A stretch of DNA of 64,000 bases from Castor canadensis (taxonomy: Eukaryota > Chordata > Mammalia > Rodentia > Castoridae), in contig NC_133397.1 in assembly GCF_047511655.1 (NCBI RefSeq), forward strand, positions 16,951,501-17,015,500, given 5' to 3'. Shown here in pieces: positions 25,801 to 36,586 of this stretch (positions within the stretch are counted from its first letter, which is position 1; the number at the start of each line of letters is the position of its first letter). Under the pieces are notes generated by a model. The model saw only the letters and a list, made by a program, of their open reading frames with translations, made no database searches and was not told the DNA's origin. Both the position numbers and the translations under genes were made by a program.

Positions 25801-27675
25801 TCCGAGTCCGCCCCACTCTCTGCTCCGCTAGGGTAGAGCCCCGCCTCCCTTCTTCTCGGAGCGGGGATCTCTCTGCACTCCGTAGTTCCAGGCGTTGGGC
25901 TGCTCTGCTGTAGGACTAAGGGGACCCAGGGAGCACCCTCTGGCCCAGGATATTGAGGTGCCGCTTGAAGAGGGGCGGTAGGCGGTCCTCTGTGGGTGCG
26001 AGCCTGCAGCGCCCTCTGGGCGAGGACGCCAGGCGCCCTCCAGGTGCTCAGGACTCTGCGATCCCACTTTCTGGGTGCATCGGGAGCCCCGAGGCAGAGA
26101 GGCCTTACACTAATGGACACGCACAGACGCACACGCACCCCACCTCTCCTTTTGCTGCGAATGGGGCTTCCTGCGTTCCGCAGCATTTGTTCTCACCCGC
26201 GTCCACGTTTTCCCAGCATCCACAAAGTGCTGGAAACTCCCGGCCTTATTTTAAACGGCTGGACACGCTGAGGAAGAGCTGGGTTTGTTTTTCGTTCGTT
26301 TGTTTGCAAGGAGTTTTCGGAGTCTTTCTATTGAAGACAGTGCCCTCTCTCTTCATACTCCAAGCCAAAGGAAAAATGAATAGCTGCTTTGTTCCCACAT
26401 GACCTCAGACACACCCATCTAAGGAGCACCGGTTCAGTTTCTGCTCCTTCATGATTCCTTACAGGGCCCTGGACCTCGGTGTTTTCGTCTCCCATCAGGC
26501 ACCTCAGCCTGCAGGTGTGGGGCAACCAACAGTGAGAGCGAAGGGGAAGAACCGGATGGGCCCTGCTGGCAATCTGTAGCTGGAGTGACGGTGCTAAATG
26601 ACCTTAGTTTAGCACCGGAGCTAAGAGACCAAAGATGGTGTCTTTCTCACCACATTCCTGGGGCAGAAGGCAAGGCCTGCCTCAGTCCGCCTAAACTGGG
26701 AGCCAAGAAGGTCTCCTAGGGCAGTCCTGTGCATCCCCCACCTCACTGCCCCTGCATGCTTCCAACCAGTTAGCACCTGGTTGCCACCGCCCTGGCACTC
26801 ACTTCTCCTGCACACCTTTGACCTCAGGCAAACTGAAACCTCCCTCTTTGGGCTTTCAGTTTCCCCAAGTCTGTCCCTGGGGGGGGGGGGGCTGGTGGGG
26901 GAGGAGTTGATATATCTGCCTCAGAGTTCTTTGGGGCTAATGTCGGTCCCTGAAGGCCTTGGTGACATCATGGGACAGCCTGGCTGGGGCCTCTTCAGGA
27001 GCTGAGGGAGTCCTGGGGAATTAAACACACCCTGAGTGTGTCTCCCAGATGGTGGCTCAAAGGTCTGAAGTCAGCTCTTCAATCCTTTCCAAAAATGGGT
27101 CAATTTTGTATCTTACCTTTCTTTTCTCAGAAATAGGAAAAAATTGGGGTTGGAAGGGGTTAATTGCCCAGATCAATGTGTTTGTTTGGGGCTGACTGAG
27201 AAGAGGAGACATCCTACAAAGGGGCCCCCTGAAGAGCACACACATACAGAAAAGGAGAGGGTCTGGCTTGCCTTTGACCCAGTGAACTCCTGCCCAGTTT
27301 GCGTTTCCTCCCTGCCCACATCACACAAGAGAACCTCTTCCTCCAAGGCCCCTCTCAGAGGCCAGGTACCATGGGACCTTGCAACCTCTTCCTAGATACC
27401 CTGAGGTCTTCTCATGATCGGGTCACTGAAGGGTCAATGCCTGGCTCAGTGAGGAGTCACTGGCCTCCAAAGCAAGGTCTATCCTGATTTGTGTTCTGAC
27501 CCTATCACCCTTAGTGAATCCCTCACTGTGTTCTTTTCCCACTAAGAGAAAGAAAGTTCCTGGAAGGGGTGTCTTCCTTTTGCACACACAGGGCTTCGCT
27601 GTGAGAGAAATGTCACTCTTGACTGCAGGAGGGAGAGTGAAGTAGGAGAAGGATGAAGGCCAGCACCTGACTTTA

Positions 27676-27776
27676 ATTTTTTTTTTTTTTTTTTTTGGTG
27701 GTACTGGGGTTTGAACTCAGGGCCTCAAGCTTGGTAGGCAGCCATTGTACCACTTGAGCCACTCCACCAGCCCTGT
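27676..27776 (-). mobile_element. ID-type SINE monomer, young
   Basis: Left poly-T followed by GGTGGTACTGGGGTTTGAAC and CCACTTGAGCCACTCCACCA, the reverse of a tRNA/ID-like SINE. Perfect 11 bp target-site duplication ACCTGACTTTA at 27665-27675 and 27777-27787 fixes both ends. The long tail and clean duplication suggest a recent insertion. Confidence 0.92.
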
Positions 27777-28515
27777 ACCTGACTTTAGAGCTGCCCAATG
27801 CGTGCAACAGGCACCTGAACTGGCTCAGACATTCTCTGCTCAGGTGATAGCATCTGTCAAGCTGCGATGCACTGACTCTGTCACCCAGGAACTCCCAGAG
27901 GCAAGTCTAAATGCCCACCGCTAAAGGGAAAGCAAATCCGGAGAGGCACACATGTCACTGTCCTCTCTGGTTCTGTTTTTGCCGCTAACATTTTCCTCTT
28001 GAGTTTCTCCCTCCTGCAGTCACCTTGGATTCCAAACATCTTTATGACAAGAGTGGAATCAACCCCCCAGGCAGCAATGACTTTTTTATCCTGATAAGGC
28101 TTCACCTGACCACACCTGAGATAATGATCAACCAGACCACAGTTTAACTAAGACTGATTAACTATGCATGCTTCCTGCCTCTTCCATATACAATCTGGAA
28201 GCTCATGTTTACCTCAAGTTCATTGACTTAGGGTCACTGAAACCCCTTTATCTATTCTTCCCCACGTGGCTACATTTGATTGTCTCCTTTTCTGCCCTTC
28301 ACCACTACTCAGTGCTTTTAATTGGTGTATTGGGATGGGAGGCCCAGCCTAGTCTTATTGAAATTCTTGAAGTCAGGGCTGTTACCTTAAACTCTGGTAA
28401 AAAATAACCATGGGTGGTCTCACACTGGAATACCATACAACATTTTGTAAGTGAAGATAGTTAAGTCCTGACATGGAAAGTTTTCTCAAAACCTGTTTTC
28501 AAGTGAAAAGAGGAA

Positions 28516-28630
28516 TGTGTGTGTGTGTGTATATATATAATACACAAGTATATGTATACATACAAAATATATAATATATATGTATACATTGTATAAAGCT
28601 AAAGTAATATGTATATACACATATATATTC
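28516..28630. repeat. (TG)n/(TA)n microsatellite
   Basis: A run of TG units passing into TATATA-rich sequence with TGTATACA inserts. Simple sequence; directly left of a SINE dimer. Confidence 0.8.
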
Positions 28631-28670
28631 ATTTATTAATTGCCAAATTTTTCTTAAAACAAAAGGTGTA

Positions 28671-28859
28671 TCTGGGTGCTGCTGCCTCACACCTATAATC
28701 TTAGTTACTCAGGAGGCAAAGACCAGGAAGATGGTGGTTCGAAACCAGCCTGGGCAAATAGTTTGCAAGACCCTTCTCGAAAAAACCCTTTACAATAAAG
28801 GGCTGGTGAAGTGGCTCAAGGTGTAGACCCTAAGATTAACCCCCCAGTACCACAATAAA
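28671..28859 (+). mobile_element. Dimeric SINE: B1-like arm plus ID-like arm
   Basis: The left arm reads GCCTCACACCTATAATCTTA, TACTCAGGAGGCAAAGACCA, GAAACCAGCCTGGGCAAATA. The right arm starts GGGCTGGTGAAGTGGCTCAA and ends CCCCAGTACCACAATAAAA. Flanked by a 10 bp duplication AAAAGGTGTA at 28661-28670 and 28860-28869. Confidence 0.9.
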
Positions 28860-29850
28860 AAAAGGTGTACATGTATATATACACACAATAATCAAGGTCT
28901 GAGGAAGAAAGATAGGATAGGAACAGTATAGGAGTGTATTCTTAAGTGTTTATAATAAGAATATATTTATTATATTTTATATATATATTTATATTGCTGG
29001 TTTAGTTTTTAATTGGAAGTTATTTACTGAATCAATTAAAATGCTTTCAACCTTAAGCTTGTGTAATAGGACATCCATTGCTTTGTATCGATAGTTATCT
29101 TACCCTCCACACAACCAAAAACTCAGCTACCAGAACTTAAGTTTCTCTCACCCTCTATTTCCTCTATCCCTCTGCCACATCCTCAGGATGGCAGCAAGAT
29201 GCTGTCATTGCTGTATCCCAGCTAACACAGCCATGGCCAGAAATGAGGCCATCTTCTCTGGGTGTCTTCCTTAGGAGTGAGGAAATAGCACTCTGCAGTC
29301 CTTCCTGCCCTGCTTCTTTTCCTGTCTCACTGGCTCAAAGTGAGTCCTGTGCTCTCCTGAACCCCTCACTGGTAAGGAGGCTTTGCTTACCAGAATGAGC
29401 TTAGATTTAGCCTCATGGGACTTGAATATGGGGGAACAAAATATTTTGGCTTCTTAAAAACCATCAGATGCAAAGAGTAATAGAGGGGGCGAATTTGATC
29501 AAAGTACATTATATGCATGTATGGAAATACCACAATGAAAACTCTTTGTACAATTAATATACACTAATTTTAAAAAGGTTCCTCTTTAAAAAAAGTGAGA
29601 GAGAAACATCAGATACATATGGTCTTACTTCCAGACCACATTAAACAGAGTTTTTTCCATACCAACTTCTTCCCACTGTGAAGACTTTAAAGGACAATTC
29701 GTTGTTTTATTATGAACCATATCAAACATATACTAAAGAACAATATAACAAACACCTGTATAGTGACCACCTACTTCATCAAGCCTTAGTATGACATCTC
29801 TTTTTTTCTTTTCCTTTTGTTCTTTTTTATGAAATGGAAATGTTATAGAC

Positions 29851-30403
29851 TGTGATGGTTACTTTTATGTGTCAGCTTCACTGGTCTCAGACATGCCTAG
29901 ATAGTTGATAAAATATTATTTGCTGGGGCTGGAAGCATGGCTCAAGTGGTAGAACACTTGCCTAGCAAGCTTGAAGCCCTGAGTTCAAACTCCAGTGCCA
30001 CCAAAAAGAAAAAAAGTATTTCTGGGTGTGTCTGTGAGGCTATTTCCAGAAGAGGTTTGCGTTTGGATCAGGAGACAGAGTAAAGAAGGTCTACCTTCAC
30101 TAATATGGGTAGGTGTCATCCAACCCATTGAGAACCCAAATAGGGTTACATGGAGGAAGAGCCAATTCTCTGTCTCTCTTCTTGAGCTGAGACATCCATC
30201 TTCACCTGCTCTTGGACATTGAAACTCCTGGTTCTTGAATCTTTGAATTTGGACTACCCACTTTCTTTGGTGTCTAGCAACAGACAACAGAATGTGGAAC
30301 TTCTGGGCTTCTGAAATCTTGTGAGCCAATTCCTATAATAAACTTACTCATTTATATTTATATCCTATTAGTACTTCTTCTCTAGAGAACCCTGACTGAT
30401 ACA
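29851..30403 (+). mobile_element. Solo LTR fossil, ERVL/MaLR type (MLT2-like)
   Basis: Starts TGTGATGGTTACTTTTATGT and ends AACCCTGACTGATACA, with CTGGGTGTGTCTGTGAGGCT and GAGCCAATTCCTATAATAAA inside: the usual order in an ERVL-type LTR. No internal region is present, so it is a solo LTR. It sits inside an old L1 and is itself entered by a SINE (29,922-30,016). Family is by memory of the consensus; probably tens of millions of years old or more. Confidence 0.7.
29922..30016 (+). mobile_element. ID-type SINE monomer inside an LTR fossil
   Basis: GGGGCTGGAAGCATGGCTCA, AGTGGTAGAACACTTGCC, CCTGAGTTCAAACTCCAGTG, then an A-rich tail. Flanked by near-identical ATTATTT/AGTATTT, consistent with a decayed duplication. 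Confidence 0.85.
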
Positions 30404-30599
30404 CAAATACAATTGGTCTTTCCAGTGTCTGTTATGTTTTGAGATTTATCCATGTTGATACATGTAGCCTCCATTCATTTAATTGCTATATAAATAATGT
30501 ATTGCTTTATCACATTATAAAAAGGCAGTTTATCCATGGATAAACCTGTTGTTTCCAGTTGTTTTCTTCTTCAGATATTACACATAATGCTGCAATTGT

Positions 30600-30663
30600 T
30601 TTTCATTTTTTGCAGTGGTAAGGATTGAACATGTTAGGCAAATATTCTACCACTATGTCCTCC
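30600..30663 (-). mobile_element. Older ID-type SINE fragment
   Basis: Reverse ID-like: TTTTTTGCAGTGGTAAGGA, TTGAACATGTTAGGC, TTCTACCACTATGTCCTCCA. More diverged than its right-hand neighbour. Confidence 0.6.
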
Positions 30664-30670
30664 AGTTAAT

Positions 30671-30765
30671 TCTTTTTTTTTTTTTTGGTGGTATTGGGAC
30701 TTGAACTCAGGACCTTGCACTTGCTAGACAGGCGCTCTACGACTTGAGCCACACTGCCAGCCCCT
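30671..30765 (-). mobile_element. ID-type SINE monomer
   Basis: Poly-T then GGTGGTATTGGGACTTGAAC, CTTGCACTTGCTAGACAGGC, CGACTTGAGCCACACTGCCA. AGTTAATT occurs on both sides as a probable target-site duplication. Confidence 0.88.
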
Positions 30766-31129
30766 ACAAGTTAATTTTTAAATCTGTCTCCTGTAGTGTG
30801 CATGAGACTTTTCCTAGAAATGCAGTCTCTGGATTACAGGTACAAACATCTTCAACTTTCTCAGGAATTATTCTAAGCAATTTCTCTAGGCAAATTGCTC
30901 TCCAAAGGGCTTATAGCAATGTCCACTCTCAACGGCAGTTACAAGAGTTCCTATTTTTCTAGATCCTCTGTAGGATTTGATATTTCTGGGCCTTTTATGT
31001 TCTGCCAGTGTGATACAGTTCAAGTGCTGTGTCATTGTGGCTCGATTTTGAATGTCCTTTCCATCCTGAAGCATTTTGCTGAAGTCATTTGTTGCTAACT
31101 GGTTGAGCAGACACTTCTGGTTGCTTCTC

Positions 31130-31615
31130 AATCTATTCTCCTTTTCTTTCTCAATAGGAGAGCTCCTAAATTTCAGGCAGTCATGAGCCACTCCAAATAA
31201 AGACTACCTTTCCAAGCATCTCTTAAAACTAGGGGTAGCCAAATGATTAGGATTTTGCCAATGAACAGTACATGAGCAGAAGTGGTGCATGCATCTTTAG
31301 GGAGGCGTCAAGAGAAGGAGGCATGCTTTTTTTTTTTTTCCTTTCCTTTTATCTTTTCTTCTGACTGGAATACAGATATAATGGCTGTAGTTGAAGCAGC
31401 CATTCTGGACCATGAAGTGAACTTGGGAACAGGAGTCATACATGACAGTGAAACAAATGAGAAGCAGCATGGGTCCCTGGTACATGGAGCACCAATCCTG
31501 GACTACACACCGAGATTTGTACAAGGTGGAAAAAAATACTTCTTTTTTGTTTAAGATACTATTAGTCTGGGTTTTCTGTCACTTGCCAGCAACTCGAATC
31601 AGAAAACACAGATAA
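31130..31615 (+). mobile_element. Probable MaLR-type solo LTR fossil
   Basis: The 3' part TTTGTTTAAGATACTATTAG followed by TCTGGGTTTTCTGTCACTTG resembles the end of a mammalian-wide MaLR-type LTR, and the upstream CAGCCATTCTGGACCATGAA fits the same unit. Badly eroded and without an internal region; family assignment is tentative. Confidence 0.4.
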
Positions 31616-32275
31616 AGACAGATAATCAGTCTTCTGTGTCTGATTAAGGGGATGATCCCAGGAGAGTATGGGGAGGATAATTGGAAAGGGAGGAAGAGGC
31701 ACCTGGAGGGGAGGCAGCGCCTCTGGGAGGCCAACTAGCTACTTCACCAGGCCTGCACCACATGTTAAACTTTGGGTTTGACTCAAGTCACCTAACAACT
31801 CCTGTACCCAAAAGAGGTATGGACAAGAAACAGCTCTGCACAGGCCTCTGCTCCTCTAAGGCATCGTGGAATAGCACCCATGGCCCAAGTGCAGGAACAC
31901 GGCTTGACTCCCACAGGAGATTCCAGAGGAAGCCCCTAACCCTGGCTGCTACAGGGCTGTCTTTGGCCCACTGAGAAGCACAAGTACCCAGAGGCACTGG
32001 AGAGTTTGTTATTATCTCCTAAGGAACTCATAGGTTTGCTCTTGTAAAAACTGAAATCTGTGAAACGAATCGTGTTTCTGTTTTTGCTTTTGTGCTCAGG
32101 AAGCTCCAAGACATCCAGTGACCAAGTATTCAGCAGATGAATCAGATTTGGGTCCTGCTTCTCAGCTACTGTCCTCAAACCTGCCTCACCCCAGACTACC
32201 TGTCTATTTCCAACACAGTCCCTCACTTGCTACGTGGCCTCTGTTATTTGGTAGAATGGCAGCAGTGGTGGAGGG

Positions 32276-32277
<2 letters not shown>

Positions 32278-32316
<39 letters not shown>
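32278..32316 (+). repeat. (GA)n microsatellite
   Basis: About 19 GA units after a GGGGAGGG stretch. Confidence 0.9.
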
Positions 32317-32321
<5 letters not shown>

Positions 32322-32684
32322 TTAATGCACCCTTTATAAATATCACTGGAATCCACACATCCAAATCAGAGTATTCACTCCCCCAGAGTGGTCCCCAGAG
32401 GAGACCATGCTTTTCACCTGATGCTTCCCATTGTCCTTCAGACCCCCAGGGACCTTCGTCTATGGGGGCAGCTTTTTCTTGGAGGAGGGAAAAAGCTCCC
32501 TCCTCTAAACCTCCAGATTTGAACAAACATCTGTCCAGAGCTGCAGCATTGCCCAACTCCAGGAAACACGGTTCAGACACGGTATGTCTTCCACATAAAT
32601 GGCATCCCAGAGGAGGATCTGTGCTCTTGGGATTCATAAGCCCCAGCATCCAGAATGAATGGGGTCCATGTTGTTGAAACCTAC

Positions 32685-32830
32685 ATGACAGCAACCTATG
32701 TGAGCCAGGCCCAGGGCTGGATGGTGGAGATACACAAGTAAAAACATAAGGTTTTCATTTTCTGGGAGTTCACAGTCTTTGGGGGAAAACAGATATAAAC
32801 AATCCTTATAAAACAAAGAAGTGTGTATCC
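32685..32830 (+). repeat. L2/MIR-age interspersed repeat fragment
   Basis: Contains GAGCCAGGCCCAGGGCTGGA, GGAGATACACAAGTAAAAAC, GGGAGTTCACAGTCTTTGGG in the order of the L2-type 3' consensus (gain of 'size, day, animals' style decay prevents a firm subfamily). Confidence 0.5.
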
Positions 32831-33116
32831 TACTAGCCTGTTTACCAGAAGCTGGAGGGAAGAATGGATTCCAAATGTAGAAACAAGTTTCCAAAAAGTT
32901 TCATAGATGAGGGTGGAGTTGGGAGGTGGGTGGAAGCCTTTAAAACCTGACCTTGGATGAAGAAAGGGGCCTTGGCCACTATATTAGTTTCCTGTGGCTA
33001 CTGTAACAAATTACTACAAATATGGTGGCTTAAAATAACACACATCTATTCTCTTCCAGTTCTGGATGCCAGAAGTCCAATTTAACTTTCACTGGGCTGC
33101 AACCGAGAGTCAGCAA

Positions 33117-33310
33117 TTCAGCAAGGCAATAGTGGCTCATGCCTGTAATCCTAGCTACTCAGGAGGCAGAGATCAGGAGGATCACAGTTTGAAGCTAGTC
33201 CCTAGGGAAAGAGTTCGTGAGACCCTATCTAGAACAAAAGTCATCACAAAAAAAGGGCTAGCAGAGTGGCTCAAGCAGTAACAGCACCAGCCTAGCAAGT
33301 AGGAGGCACT
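33117..33310 (+). mobile_element. Dimeric SINE: B1-like plus ID-like arm
   Basis: TAGTGGCTCATGCCTGTAAT, CTACTCAGGAGGCAGAGATC, then GGGCTAGCAGAGTGGCTCAA. Perfect 10 bp duplication GAGTCAGCAA at 33107-33116 and 33311-33320. Confidence 0.9.
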
Positions 33311-33510
33311 GAGTCAGCAAGCTTGGGCTCACCCCTCAGGCTATAGGGGAGAGTCTATCCCTTGCTTCCTTCAGCTCTGGCAGCTGCCAACATTCCTTGC
33401 CTTGTGGCCTCATCACTCCATTCTTCACAGCCAGCATCTTCAGCTCTCTGTGCTGACTGTTTTGCTTCTTTCTCCTCTCTGTGTAATGTGATGCCTCCCT
33501 CCTATAAGAA

Positions 33511-33572
33511 TTTAGGTGAGTGCTTACCTGGCATGCACAAGGCCCTGGGTTCGATCCCCAGCATCATCAAAA
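33511..33572 (+). mobile_element. ID-type SINE, 5'-truncated
   Basis: GGTGAGTGCTTACCTGGCAT, AAGGCCCTGGGTTCGATCCC, CAGCATCATCAAAACATAAG. The intact GGTTCGATCC B-box like motif marks the tRNA origin. Confidence 0.75.
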
Positions 33573-33745
33573 CATAAGTACATAAAGTGATGGCATTTAA
33601 GACACACTCAAACAATCTAGGATAAATTGTCCCATCTCAAAATACTTAACTTACTCACGTCTGCAAAGACATCTATTCCCACCACCATCACCTTTTTATT
33701 GTCCTGAAGGTAACACACACAGGTTCCAGGGATTCAGATGTAGTT

Positions 33746-33861
33746 TTTTTTTTTTTTTTCAGACAGGGTTGCTCTATGTAACCCAGGCTGACCTCAAACT
33801 CTCAATCCCCTACCTCCCTCCTGAGGTGCTGGGATTACAAGCATGTGCCATTGCACCCAAC
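33746..33861 (-). mobile_element. B1-like (7SL) SINE monomer
   Basis: Poly-T, then CAGACAGGGTTGCTCTATGT, AACCCAGGCTGACCTCAAAC, GTGCTGGGATTACAAGCATG. Perfect 12 bp duplication TCAGATGTAGTT at 33734-33745 and 33862-33873. Confidence 0.93.
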
Positions 33862-34677
33862 TCAGATGTAGTTGTCTTTTATAGGTTTGTGTGTAGCATA
33901 TTACAGGCAGGTAGAGCAGGGAGAGACCTTTACCACAGAGAACCTAGGAAAGAGCAGGCAGAAAAACAAAAAAGAGCTTCAAGATGCTCTGGACCTGGAA
34001 GGAGTCTGAGATGGCCTGGACTGGCCAAGACACAGGACCCATGTCGGGATCCCATGTGGCCTCACGACAAGAATAGGTGGTGCTCAGGCAAGAGGAGTCC
34101 CTAACCTTTCAGAGCAATGAAGGAACTTTCCAGGCTTGATACCTTTCAGGCTCCCATGTCCAACAGGTCCTCTGACCACTGTGTGGAGGACAGACTGCAG
34201 GGAGCAAGACAGCAAGTGAAAGACCAGCGAGACAGACATCCTGGGGACAGCAGTGGCAGCGAAGGTGGGGGCAGGGGAGTAGGACAGGATGATAAGGAGG
34301 TGGTAGGATGTGATGATCCTTGGAGGTGGTTGAGGGAGAGCAGGCATGCAAGGCTGGCATTCCTTGGCAAGGGCAGATTCCCAGTCAGTGTGGGTGCTAG
34401 AGTCAAGAGGTGGACCCCACACCAGCTCATGACTCCGTCTGGGCTGTCCCAATGAGCCCTTTTGTTGGAAGCTTGGACAGGAAGCGCTCCTGAAGGTAGA
34501 TATGCCAGCACGGCCACACCCTCCCAGGTGTGCCAGGCAGGTCACACTGAGCCACTTCCTAGGGTGGGGCCACAGTGACCTGGTGTGTGAGCAGCCCAGG
34601 CTTCCTATGACTCAGCTCTGCCTCTGGTGGGAAGGGGGCTAATACAGATACCCCTCATGAGGGGAGAAGGAAAAATG

Positions 34678-34719
34678 TCTCTTTGTCTCTCTGTCTGTCT
34701 GTCTCTCTCTCTGTCTCAT
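34678..34719. repeat. TCTC/TGTC simple sequence
   Basis: Runs of CTCTGTCTGTC and TCTCTCTCTG directly beside the three-part SINE, where its A-rich tail would be expected on the minus strand. Confidence 0.7.
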
Positions 34720-34998
34720 AGTGGGGTTTGAACTCAGGGCCTTGCGCTTGCTAGGCAGGCATTCTACCACTTGAGATACACCTCTAGCCCCTTTTGCTTT
34801 AGTTATTTTTCAAATCGGGTCTCATTTTTATGCCCCAGCTGACCTGGACTGCAATCCTCCCATTTTGCACTTCCTAAATAGCTGCAATGACAGATGCATG
34901 ACCAGCTTTGTATTGGTTGAGATGGGGTCTCAAGAACTTTTTCGCTCAGGTGCCTCCAGAGTAGCTGGGATTATAATCATGAGCCACTGCACCTGGCT
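34720..34998 (-). mobile_element. Three-part SINE: two B1-like arms plus ID arm
   Basis: Read on plus: an ID arm (GTGGGGTTTGAACTCAGGGC, CTACCACTTGAGATACACCT), then a B1-like arm (CGGGTCTCATTTTTATGCCC), then a second B1-like arm (GAGATGGGGTCTCAAGAACT, GTAGCTGGGATTATAATCAT, GAGCCACTGCACCTGGC). The same order recurs at 39,096-39,402. Confidence 0.8.
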
Positions 34999-35009
34999 CC
35001 TTCTGCACA

Positions 35010-35165
35010 TGCTTACAGCTACCTTTGCTGGATAACTTGGGCAAGTAACATAACTTCTTTGAACTTTAATTTGCCCCTCTGAATTGGGGAAGTACAAATG
35101 CCTACCTCAGAGAGTTGGGAGGAGGGGATGAAGTAAGTCCTGCTAAGCTTGTGCCTGGCACGCAC
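35010..35165 (+). repeat. MIR SINE
   Basis: Forward MIR: ACTTGGGCAAGTAACATAAC, GAACTTTAATTTGCCCCTCT, AAATGCCTACCTCAGAGAGT, GTGCCTGGCACGC. Confidence 0.7.
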
Positions 35166-35249
35166 ACGAGGATGCTCCCTGCCTGGAGGGATGCAGAAAA
35201 TACCCATGGAGCAAGTCAGGAGGGGCAGGCATACATCTCAGCTCTTCTG

Positions 35250-35350
35250 CCCTCTCTCCTGGTGATCCTGGGCAAGTTCCTTAAGCATTTGGAATGCATT
35301 CTGACATAATGCATATAAAGAGCTTAGCACTTCACCTGGCATGAGGTGGG
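35250..35350 (+). repeat. MIR SINE fragment
   Basis: GATCCTGGGCAAGTTCCTTA then GCATATAAAGAGCTTAGCAC and TTCACCTGGCATGAGG. A second MIR close to the previous one. Confidence 0.55.
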
Positions 35351-35685
35351 ACCCTAGAAGTAATGAAAGGATTCTAAGCCTGCCAGGGAAGAATGTGGAG
35401 TGGGCATTGAAGGGACTCCTAGACTCACCAGCCAGACTGCAAAAGTCATAGTGCCTTGTCGGTGTGCATAACCGCATGCAGCAGAAGAACACGCCTTCCC
35501 ATACACACAGGGTGTCTCACTTCCAGCCCATGACACATAGGCAAATTCACATAACAGATAACAACTGAGTTCCTTCCACCTAAGGTGACTATATGTTCCC
35601 TTAAGGAGGCCTTAGGGGGCAGAGGTTGCAAAGCGGCAGCTCCCAAAGCTACATTTGACCTGTTGAAGTGTTTCACCCTTACAGT

Positions 35686-35724
35686 GTTGAGAGAGAGAGG
35701 AGAGAGGTCGGGAAGAAGAAAGGC

Positions 35725-35781
<57 letters not shown>

Positions 35782-35882
35782 AGAGGAGAGAGGACAGAGG
35801 AGAAAGGAAGAGGGAGAGAGGGAGAGAGAGAGAGAGGAGAAAGGAGAGAGAGGAGAGAGAGGAGAGAGAGGGAGAGAGAGAG
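35686..35882 (+). repeat. Long purine tract (GA)n/(GGAGA)n
   Basis: About 195 bp that are almost purely G and A on the plus strand: a pure (GA)n core near 35,732-35,778, then GAGGAGA and GGGAGAGA variants. Part of it reads nearly the same in mirror image. Confidence 0.9.
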
Positions 35883-36059
35883 CTTCTTCCAGGGACTTGT
35901 ATGTAAGAATCCAGACTTCTGATGTTTCTAGCAGAATCAGAAGATCTAGCACATGACCACATCGTGGTTGTAGAAATGAAAAGCCGAAGTCATGACACAG
36001 TGTGTACCTCAAGCTCATCATGACCTCATGGGCTCTCAAGGCTCTGTGTCACAGAGCCC

Positions 36060-36200
36060 TAGCATAGTCTCTAAGAGCAGACTGGATTTGAACTCTGGCC
36101 CTGCTACCCTGGACAAGTCAAACAACCTCTCTAAGCCCCAGTTTCTTCTGTAAAAGGGGCACAACAATAGTACATTCCTTAGGGAAAGGAAAGTAAAACT
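36060..36200 (+). repeat. MIR SINE
   Basis: Forward MIR: AGAGCAGACTGGATTTGAAC, CTCTGGCCCTGCTACCCTGG, AACCTCTCTAAGCCCCAGTT, TGTAAAAGGGGCACAACAAT. Confidence 0.75.
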
Positions 36201-36586
36201 TGAATGTGGTTGACGTGCTCACTGTAGAGGAGCGAATGACGTAATCTTAAACTGACTGAAGGCACTGTGGGAAGGGGACCAGGAAGTAGTGAAGAGTTCT
36301 GGCAGGGATGAACCAATGTGGGTTGCAATACACAAATGCATGAAAGCAACACTAGGAATTTCTCTGTATAGCTATCTTATCTCAAACTAGCAAAATGCTA
36401 TGTTTTTCTTATTATCGGTCATGTTTTCTCTTCTCTTCAACAAAATTGGAGAACAAGAGGGAGGATCAGGTTCTGCCTGGAAGTGGGGGGAGGGGAGGTG
36501 GCCCAAATAATGTATATAGATGTAGGTAAATATAAAAATGATAAAATAAAAGAAAATAAATAGTATGTTCCTCACAGAGCTATAAT

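Larger units (their letters stand above)
23870..26250. promoter_or_regulatory. CpG island spanning SDC1 exon 1
   Basis: G+C and CpG density rise sharply near 23,870 and fall again by about 26,250, in contrast to CpG-poor flanks. The island covers the 3' part of the promoter, exon 1 and the first 1.5 kb of intron 1. Limits are by eye. Confidence 0.8.
29700..31095 (+). mobile_element. Old L1 3'-end fragment, split by later insertions
   Basis: Ancient L1 3' region in pieces: 29,700-29,850 (AACACCTGTATAGTGACCAC), 30,404-30,600 (GAGATTTATCCATGTTGATA, CCTGTTGTTTCCAGTTG) and 30,775-31,095 (CAAATTGCTCTCCAAAGGGC). The order and spacing fit one L1 copy interrupted by an LTR at 29,851-30,403 and SINEs near 30,600-30,765. 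Confidence 0.7.
32979..33900 (-). mobile_element. MLT1-type solo LTR fossil hosting three SINEs
   Basis: Reverse MaLR LTR. It begins TATTAGTTTCCTGTGGCTAC and TGTAACAAATTACTACAAAT, with CATTCCTTGCCTTGTGGCCT and GTCTGCAAAGACATCTATTC further on. Three later SINEs lie inside it (33,117-33,310, 33,511-33,572, 33,746-33,861). Likely older than the primate-rodent split. Confidence 0.75.

Noticed and set aside
26878-26892. Run of G (and a similar one near 22,750) as a G-quadruplex
   Set aside because: Single long G-runs without the four spaced G-tracts needed for a convincing quadruplex motif; may also be assembly-length noise.
35446-36039. Open frame rich in Ser and Leu on the minus strand, and the Arg/Glu-rich frame opposite
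   Set aside because: Simple translation of the (GA)n tract; no coding signal outside it.
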